Origin: Sipunculus nudus
Lineage: Eukaryota; Annelida; Sipuncula; Golfingiida; Sipunculidae
Direction: 5' to 3'
DNA: 64,000 bases
Assembly: GCA_026874595.1 (NCBI GenBank)
Contig: JAPPUL010000073.1
Coordinates: forward strand, 1,449,973 to 1,513,972
The notes under the pieces are model-generated. The model saw only the letters and a program-made list of their open reading frames with translations. It did no database searches and was not told the origin of the DNA. The first letter of the stretch is position 1, and each line of letters starts with the position of its first letter. Position numbers and translations under genes: made by a program. Positions 58,433 to 64,000 of the stretch are shown here, in pieces.

Positions 58433-58762
58433 ATGAGAAGAACAAGATTATGTTTAATTATTACACTGCTTTTTGTAACTCTATATTCAATAGGTTGTAA
58501 AGATGATAGTGCAAGCTCATCTACTCTTGGTGCATGTAACGTTACCTTTGGGGAGAAAGAAGGCTTTTGTTCCGAAGGAGGTACTTCCTCGGAGTGTAGT
58601 ACTTTTTTAACAGATTTAAAAGCTTCTGTTAAAACGGTAAAAGACCAGATGGTGGCAGATACGCTACAAAAGGAGTTCAAAGCAAATACTAAGTGTTCTA
58701 GTTCCCTAAACTGGGCGGATTGTACATTTCCTTCTTCAGAAAAAAAAGTATTATGTTTATAG
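58433..58762 (+). CDS. Small Cys-rich lipoprotein, frame ends at an A8 run
   Basis: The signal peptide ends in the lipobox YSIGC, giving a membrane lipoprotein. I start at ATG 58433 rather than upstream TTG because the basic MRRTR fits a signal. The mature part contains at least five more cysteines (GAC, GFC, SEC, TKC, ADC), suggesting disulfides. The frame ends at 58762 just after an A8 run (58740-58747). With seven A the frame continues to 58850, adding about 30 residues including another Cys (LKTVCVADGG), which looks like the natural end. The family is unknown. Confidence 0.6.
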   Translation: MRRTRLCLIITLLFVTLYSIGCKDDSASSSTLGACNVTFGEKEGFCSEGGTSSECSTFLTDLKASVKTVKDQMVADTLQKEFKANTKCSSSLNWADCTFPSSEKKVLCL

Positions 58763-58894
58763 AGACAATGATTATGACACTTCTGCCCTTAGAGATATGC
58801 TTAAAACAGTATGTGTGGCTGATGGAGGAACGTTTAAGGATAATCAATAATACATTTATATTAAAAATTAAAACAAGTCTAAACAAAAACTATA

Positions 58895-59371
58895 ATGCTT
58901 TATCTTGGACTGGGTTCCAATCAAGGGAATAGAAGAGGCAATCTAGAAAATGCTTCTAAACTCTTATCTTCATTCTTCAAGATAACAAGATATTCAAGAG
59001 TTTATGAAACCAAACCTCTTTATTATGAGACTCAAGGGCATTTTTTAAATCAAGTTATAGAAATTAAAACAACTATAAACTTAAATGAAATATTGTTTCT
59101 AGTACAAAATATAGAAAGAGCTCTTGGCAGACAAAGACATAAAGACTTTCGTTATGGGCCACGTGTTATCGATATTGACATTCTGCTTTATGGTAATATA
59201 GTGTACAAAAGTCATGAGCTTATTGTACCGCATCCGAATATGCTTGAACGTCGTTTTGTTCTTGAGCCTTTGTGCGAGATAAATAACGACCTTACTTGTC
59301 CTATAAACAAAAAGCCTATTAAACACTATCTTAATTTTGTTTTAGATCAGGATATTGTTATTGTTAATTAA
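58895..59371 (+). CDS. folK: HPPK (2-amino-4-hydroxy-6-hydroxymethyldihydropteridine diphosphokinase)
   Basis: This enzyme pyrophosphorylates the pterin precursor in folate synthesis. Signatures are YLGLGSNQGNRRGNL near 3-17, TKPLYYETQGHFLNQV near 44-59, and ALGRQRHKDFRYGPRVIDIDILLYG near 90-114, holding the Mg-binding Asp-x-Asp and pterin/ATP residues. PHPNMLERRFVLEPL is the last conserved block. The length of 158 residues is normal. It is followed 53 bases later by gatB. The ribosome binding site is weak. Confidence 0.93.
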   Translation: MLYLGLGSNQGNRRGNLENASKLLSSFFKITRYSRVYETKPLYYETQGHFLNQVIEIKTTINLNEILFLVQNIERALGRQRHKDFRYGPRVIDIDILLYGNIVYKSHELIVPHPNMLERRFVLEPLCEINNDLTCPINKKPIKHYLNFVLDQDIVIVN

Positions 59372-59424
59372 AATCATATTATAAATTGTTATAAAACACT
59401 TGTGAAATATTTGAGTGGGAGCTT

Positions 59425-60891
59425 ATGTCAAAATACGAAGTTATAATAGGGCTTGAAGTGCATGTACAGCTTAATACAAGAAGTAAACTGTTTTGCTTTT
59501 GTAAAAACGGTTTTGGTGGTGGTGCTAATAGCCAAACCTGTCCAATATGCCAAGGACATCCGGGAGTGCTACCTGTACTCAACAAAGAGGCTTTAGTTAA
59601 GGCGATAGAAGCTGGGATTGCCCTAAACTGCACTATAAGTACCTTTTGTAGATTTGACAGGAAGAATTACTTTTATCCGGACTTGCCAAAAGCTTATCAG
59701 ATAACGCAATACGACTTTCCGATATGTAAGAATGGTTATCTTAATGTTAGCATACCCTCGTCTGAGGAAGGTAGTGAAAAGCGTATAAGGATAAATCGAA
59801 TACATATAGAAGAGGATGCGGGGAAGTTGGTGCATGAGGGGGGGTATAGTTATATAGATTTAAACAGGAGTGGGGTAGCGCTTTTGGAGATAGTGTCAGA
59901 GCCTGATATTAGGAGTAGTGAGGAGGCATATTTATATCTTAATGATCTTAAAGATATAATAAGTTATGTAGATGTATCAGATTGCAATATGGAAGAGGGT
60001 TCATTACGTTGCGATGCTAATGTGTCGTTACGGGAGTGTGGAGAGAGTGAGTATGGCAAGCGAGTTGAGATTAAGAATCTAAACTCTTTTAGGGGGGTTC
60101 AAAAGGCACTAGATTATGAGATTAAACGGCAGGCGAAGGTATTAACTTCGGGGGAGGAGGTAATACAGGAGACAAGGCTTTATAATGTTGATGATGGCAA
60201 GACGTATAATATGCGAGATAAGGGGGATGCAAATGACTATAGATATTTCCCGGAGCCGGACTTAGTTCCCGTAATGGTTAGTGAGGAGGAGATAGAAAAG
60301 ATAGGCTCAAAGATGCCGGAGTTGCCAAAAGCACGTCTTGAACGTTTTGCAAGAGAGTATAAATTGAGTGAAAAGGATGCCAAGACGCTAACGACGAGTA
60401 AGGCATTAGCAGATTATTTTGAGCAGTCTCTTTTACTATATGGAGACTCTCCGAAAAAGACTGCCAATTGGATTACCTCTGAGTTCATGCGACATTTAAA
60501 TGATGTTGGAGGAGATTTCAGTAAGGTTTTAGTAAGTAAAAAGCATATAGCAGACATAGTGCGTCTTATCGATGAGGGGGTAATAAGCGGGAAGATAGGT
60601 AAGATGTTATTTGAGAGTTTGACAGACCCAAGTAATAAAGAAGATATAAAAGAGATTACAATAGAAAATCTTATAGAGGAGAAGGGGCTTAAATTAATAA
60701 GTAATGAAGAAGGACTTACGGCTACAATTTTAAAAGTAATAGAAGAAAACCCAAATCCTGTCAAATCATATAAAGGTGGTAAGGAAGGAGTTTTAGGATT
60801 TCTTGTAGGCCAAGTTATGAAGGAAACAAAAGGACAAGCAAATCCTGCTATGGTAAATAAGGTTCTTAGGGAAGAGTTACAAAAACTTTAA
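59425..60891 (+). CDS. gatB: Aspartyl/glutamyl-tRNA amidotransferase subunit B
   Basis: GatB acts in GatCAB, which converts Glu-tRNA(Gln) and/or Asp-tRNA(Asn) to the amide forms. Signatures are YEVIIGLEVHVQLNTRSK near 4-21, a zinc site formed by CFC/CPIC, KNYFYPDLPKAYQITQY near 75-91, RIHIEEDAGK near 120 and SLRCDANVS near 195. The C-terminal tail domain (Yqey-like) ends LREELQKL. The length of 488 residues is normal. gatA and gatC are not in the window. Confidence 0.96.
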   Translation: MSKYEVIIGLEVHVQLNTRSKLFCFCKNGFGGGANSQTCPICQGHPGVLPVLNKEALVKAIEAGIALNCTISTFCRFDRKNYFYPDLPKAYQITQYDFPICKNGYLNVSIPSSEEGSEKRIRINRIHIEEDAGKLVHEGGYSYIDLNRSGVALLEIVSEPDIRSSEEAYLYLNDLKDIISYVDVSDCNMEEGSLRCDANVSLRECGESEYGKRVEIKNLNSFRGVQKALDYEIKRQAKVLTSGEEVIQETRLYNVDDGKTYNMRDKGDANDYRYFPEPDLVPVMVSEEEIEKIGSKMPELPKARLERFAREYKLSEKDAKTLTTSKALADYFEQSLLLYGDSPKKTANWITSEFMRHLNDVGGDFSKVLVSKKHIADIVRLIDEGVISGKIGKMLFESLTDPSNKEDIKEITIENLIEEKGLKLISNEEGLTATILKVIEENPNPVKSYKGGKEGVLGFLVGQVMKETKGQANPAMVNKVLREELQKL

Positions 60892-60910
60892 TATATTATT
60901 AATATGAGCT

Positions 60911-61531
60911 TTAATATACAAGTCCCGTGTAAAAAAGCAGTCCATAATGCCTTATAGATTCTGGGTATCTGTGGCTTATATTGTTTAGTGTATAGATGAA
61001 TCTTGTTTCTATAAACATACGAAGTTTTTTATAGAGTGTAAATTGATATCCTAAAGCTCCTATTATGTCATATTCTAATTTCTCAAAGTCGTCGCTTGTA
61101 GCATGTGGGGCAAGGCGTTTATCAAGGCCACGAGTTAGGAATGCAGTTATAGCAAAGCCTCCCATTAAGAAAAGTCCAAACGGTGCATCGCCACGCAGGA
61201 GTACAGGTATTGATATAGTGTCAAATAAACCGATTAAACTCTCGCTTTTAAATTCTTTTCTTATATAAAGTACTTCAATCTGTACGCCAATAAACTCTAC
61301 ATGCGATATCTTAAATGATACCCCGCCTGTTACAAAAGAATTTTGAAATAATGAATTAGCGTTTTGGCCACTATGTTTGATAAAAGCAGATGTAAAGCCA
61401 TACCCTATTTTAAAACCAAAATCTACGCTTATATCAATAGGTTTAGCAGATAAAACATTAGCAGAGAATAATATAAAGAATAAAGCCACAAAAAGAGGCT
61501 TTGGCCATTTCTTAAATAAATTTGGATTCAT
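60911..61531 (-). CDS. Outer-membrane beta-barrel protein
   Basis: A cleavable signal peptide (about residues 1-29, ending in VLSA) is followed by alternating hydrophobic/polar strands separated by short turns. The chain ends in an aromatic residue (LVY), as in many barrels. The pattern with SISVDFGFKIGYGF-like first strand and FIETRFIYTL near the end resembles the small porin-like/OMP_b-brl proteins of about 200 residues. The ligand is unknown. It shows that the organism has an outer membrane. It converges on gatB. Confidence 0.7.
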   Translation of the reverse strand: MNPNLFKKWPKPLFVALFFILFSANVLSAKPIDISVDFGFKIGYGFTSAFIKHSGQNANSLFQNSFVTGGVSFKISHVEFIGVQIEVLYIRKEFKSESLIGLFDTISIPVLLRGDAPFGLFLMGGFAITAFLTRGLDKRLAPHATSDDFEKLEYDIIGALGYQFTLYKKLRMFIETRFIYTLNNISHRYPESIRHYGLLFYTGLVY

Positions 61532-61556
61532 ATATTAATAAAATTATTTAATTAAA

Positions 61557-62675
61557 CTATTTTCTTGCAGTCTTATCGTCTAATTTGCCTCTAATACCAA
61601 GAGAAGCCAAAATGTTACTATTGTTTATAGATACCTCATAGTCCTTAACTCTTTGTAGATAATCTATCCAGCCGTTCATGAATATGTATTGGTTTGACAA
61701 TTTAACTTTTCTTATTATGTCTTTTTTACGTGTAATATCTTCTTCTGCTTTTGGTTTAGTATCAGATACTTTTTTAAGTACAAAAAAAGATAATTTACCT
61801 TGAACAGCAGAGCCTTGCATCTCGTATGAGAGTACCTCTTTCGATATCTCATTAACATCTAATAAGAATGCCTCCTTAAAGAAGGCTTGGTTATATATTG
61901 GCTTGTTATTAATACCATATGAGGGAGATACAAACTCATCTATTCTCTCGTTTGTAATGTTGTTGTTTTTTGTCTTATCTTGTTTGGGGTTTTTGCTCTC
62001 AAGCCTTATCTCTTTTGAATCCTGTGTGAACTCTTTTGTTTTCCCTTTCCTTATATATTTAAAGTCCTCAGTTCCTTTTAATAACATATCGTTACTTTCT
62101 TTTGCCTCTTTAAGGTAGCTATTCATTAACGATAATGCATATTTTTCATATTCTGGCTTTAGTTCATCATAATAAGCTTTTCCATAATCTTTTAAAAGCC
62201 TCTCATAATCACTTTTAGATACTTTTGCCTCTTCAAAGCTTTTTTCCTTCTTTTTTATCTTATATATTTTATATTTGTATTTTGCACTCTCATCTTCGCT
62301 TTCATCTTTACTCTGGTTTTCACTCTCATCCACGCTCTCATCTTCTATAACTTTTGTTATATCATCTTTAATATATTTTGCAAGCTTATCATATAGTTTA
62401 TCATTTCCGCTTATGTACTTGTTTTTGATTAGCTTGTGCTTCTCATTATCTTTTGCATTGCTTGAGTCTTTATTTGAGGATTTAGATGTCTTTTCTTTTC
62501 CGTCTTTGTCTTTATCTTTTGTCGTCGCTGCCTTATCTTTATTATCTTCGAACTTTAAAGATAAACTATCTTTGTCATTTAAGGCTTTTTGGGCATCATC
62601 TTTACTTTTGAAAGAAAGTACATCTGCGGTTATTGAGGATTTGGTTTCTTTATAGTATTTTTTAATCTTTTGCAC
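61557..62675 (-). pseudogene. PpiD/SurA-like periplasmic chaperone, C-terminal part after a frameshift
   Basis: This frame continues the protein begun at 63471. It is very Lys/Asp/Ser/Glu-rich with low-complexity stretches (KDKAATTKDKDKDGKEK; DESVDESENQSKDESEDES), and later parts (AFFKEAFLLDVNEIS, LSFFVLKKVSDTKPK) resemble the ends of SurA/PpiD-type proteins. No clear parvulin active-site core is recognisable. The break is one extra T in the T6 run at 62686-62691 (A6 in the mRNA). If read with five A, a single protein of about 640 residues results. Confidence 0.6.
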
Positions 62676-63471
62676 ATCCAGAGTGTTTTTTATACTTTTG
62701 TGTCTTTAGATAGTCATTGTACGTAAAAAGACCAAACTCAACAGCAACTTTATGGCTTTGCACTTCAAGTTCTTTATCAACATCAGCAAGGACAGCAAGT
62801 TGTCCATTTTGTATAGGGTTTGTTACTAAATTCACAAGGTAATATTCCTTTAAATACTTAGAAGCCCATTTATAGTAAAATTCCCAGTAGTAGTCTATAT
62901 TCTCTTCTTTGTACTCTTCAAAACTTTGTTTGGGCACTTCGTTTTTATCGATATCTTCAGCTTTTGTGCCTATCTTTCTATTCTCTTCATTACGCTTATA
63001 TTCCTCTTTAAGATATAAATTAAACGACTTTTTAATAAAATCATTTAACTTATCCTTAGATAAATCAAAACCAAGCTCCTGTGCAAGATTATAATTCATA
63101 GTCCATTGAATGACACTTCTTAAATGACTACGATGACGTTCATATTCGCTGTTTGGAATTTTTGAAGGGAGATTCCAATTGTTTAACATAAATTTTAACC
63201 ATTGTGCATCTTTGGAGCTGTTCTTATTATTAAAATCCTGCAGAACCTCATATATTGAGGCTTGTAATTGCGGAGTGTTTCTATATTGGGGAATGTTTTT
63301 ATTAAATATTTCGCGGTCGTTAACTGTTATGAATTCATTACTTGTTCCTCTTAAGAGCTCAGGCAAAGAAATAGTTGTTGGTAAAAACATCATTATCGCA
63401 AAGCCGATTACTATCGTATATGCTGTATATCTAAAAAACTTATTTTGAGAAAACTGCTTTGTACTTATCAT
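62662..63471 (-). CDS. PpiD/SurA-like membrane-anchored chaperone, N-terminal part
   Basis: A short basic N-terminus and one membrane helix (about 14-34) are followed by a SurA-N-like helical region with SIYEVLQDFNN, RSVIQWTMNYNLAQELGFDLSKDKLNDFIKKS. This layout is that of PpiD, a periplasmic chaperone tethered to the inner membrane that helps newly exported proteins. The frame ends at 62662 after an A6 run, leaving a frayed tail (KHSGCAKD); the rest of the protein is in the next frame. Confidence 0.6.
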   Translation of the reverse strand: MISTKQFSQNKFFRYTAYTIVIGFAIMMFLPTTISLPELLRGTSNEFITVNDREIFNKNIPQYRNTPQLQASIYEVLQDFNNKNSSKDAQWLKFMLNNWNLPSKIPNSEYERHRSHLRSVIQWTMNYNLAQELGFDLSKDKLNDFIKKSFNLYLKEEYKRNEENRKIGTKAEDIDKNEVPKQSFEEYKEENIDYYWEFYYKWASKYLKEYYLVNLVTNPIQNGQLAVLADVDKELEVQSHKVAVEFGLFTYNDYLKTQKYKKHSGCAKD

Positions 63472-63621
63472 ATTTATTATAGCCTCTTTTGTAGCCTCTT
63501 TTATATATCCTCTTTATCTTAATACAATCTTTGTCTTTAGTAAATTACAATATTTATCCAATAAAATCTCAAAAAGCTTGCTCAAAAAGCTAATATTAAA
63601 ACACTTCTAATTAGAAATTTA

Positions 63622-64000
63622 TTAATTTGCTGTTTTGTTTAACGCTTTTTTAATATCATTTTGTCTTTCTACAAACAATTTGTCAAGCTTAAGATCGCTT
63701 CTTGGAACAAAACTGTATATCCTCATCCACATGTCCTTACCTTCCATACACAAATATATAAATAATTTATCGTCATGTTCTTTTAGGATTGAGATGATCT
63801 TTTTGTACATTCTGGTGCGAATATCTATAAAATAACGTTTCTTACCGTCTTTGCAATCTATAAACTCTTCATAAAAAATACGACTGTCATGAGGGGAATA
63901 AAGATCTCGCATCCCCTCTACAAATCTAAGACTACCGATACTTATCCAAGCAATACGTTTTTTGTCTATTACACTAAATACATTATCAATAACTTCTTTA
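63622..64000 (-). CDS. C-terminal part of a spore-photoproduct-lyase-like radical SAM protein
   Basis: The frame is open to the right edge of the window, so only the last 125 or so residues are seen. The segment reads AWISIGSLRF, then IFYEEFIDCKDGKKRYF, then RMYKKIISIL and LFIYLCMEGKDMWMRIY. This is the order I know from the C-terminal TIM-barrel part of spore photoproduct lyase-like radical SAM proteins. The radical SAM cysteines would be upstream, outside the window. Such proteins occur in non-sporing bacteria, where their role is often unclear. Confidence 0.65.
   Translation of the reverse strand, partial: KEVIDNVFSVIDKKRIAWISIGSLRFVEGMRDLYSPHDSRIFYEEFIDCKDGKKRYFIDIRTRMYKKIISILKEHDDKLFIYLCMEGKDMWMRIYSFVPRSDLKLDKLFVERQNDIKKALNKTAN

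Overview
The window reads as a piece of a chromosome from an AT-rich, diderm bacterium that respires oxygen. A two-membrane envelope is indicated by an outer-membrane beta-barrel protein, several lipoproteins, a LolC/E-type permease and a SurA/PpiD-like chaperone. Aerobic respiration is indicated by an aa3-type cytochrome c oxidase operon, a COX15-type heme A synthase and a succinate dehydrogenase whose third subunit is an HdrB-like (CCG-domain) protein. A two-gene pyruvate:ferredoxin-type oxidoreductase, FBPase and glycogen synthase show central carbon metabolism and storage. The phylum cannot be fixed from this sequence alone; spirochaete, Bdellovibrionota or other former delta-proteobacterial relatives are all possible. 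Many one-base frameshifts, two collapsed iron-uptake loci and loose intergenic DNA suggest genome decay, as in a host-associated lineage, although assembly error is not excluded for single homopolymer shifts.

Layout. 1-10.8 kb (mostly + strand): a partial gene, a membrane-anchored unknown, the split PFOR, a LolC/E-like permease, two related small membrane proteins, thymidylate kinase and heme A synthase. 10.8-15 kb (-): fructose-1,6-bisphosphatase and a MoxR-type AAA ATPase with a conserved large partner. 15.3-18.3 kb (+): a GAF-GAF-HD-GYP protein bounded by tandem repeats at both ends. 18.3-22.4 kb: xseA, a transglutaminase-fold lipoprotein lacking its catalytic Cys and His, and a HAD phosphatase. 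22.4-29.5 kb (-): sdhA-sdhB-sdhE, a VKOR-DsbA fusion and an oligopeptide-type binding protein. 29.9-32.9 kb (+): a frameshifted cation/proton antiporter and an M24 peptidase. 33-40 kb (-): a Kelch remnant, then the cell-shape operon mreB-mreC-mreD-mrdA-rodA. 40-45.7 kb: a broken TPR protein, der, glgA and ftsY. 45.8-52 kb (+): feoA, a ruined feoB, a FeoB-associated small protein and a decayed ferric-iron ABC transporter. 52.1-57.9 kb: a HIT protein and the cytochrome oxidase operon. 58.4-64 kb: a Cys-rich lipoprotein, folK, gatB, an outer-membrane protein, a split PpiD-like protein and the end of a spore-photoproduct-lyase-like protein.

The genes work together in three visible modules. One is the respiratory chain: PFOR and SDH feed electrons, and ctaA supplies heme A to the ctaC-D-E-F oxidase. 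The second is the rod/elongasome set. The third is iron acquisition, where both importers are broken while FeoA and the FeoB-associated protein remain readable.

The outstanding non-genic theme is short tandem repetition: at least twelve arrays with units of about 9-73 bp, nearly all between genes. I recognised no tRNA, rRNA, CRISPR array, insertion sequence or convincing intrinsic terminator.
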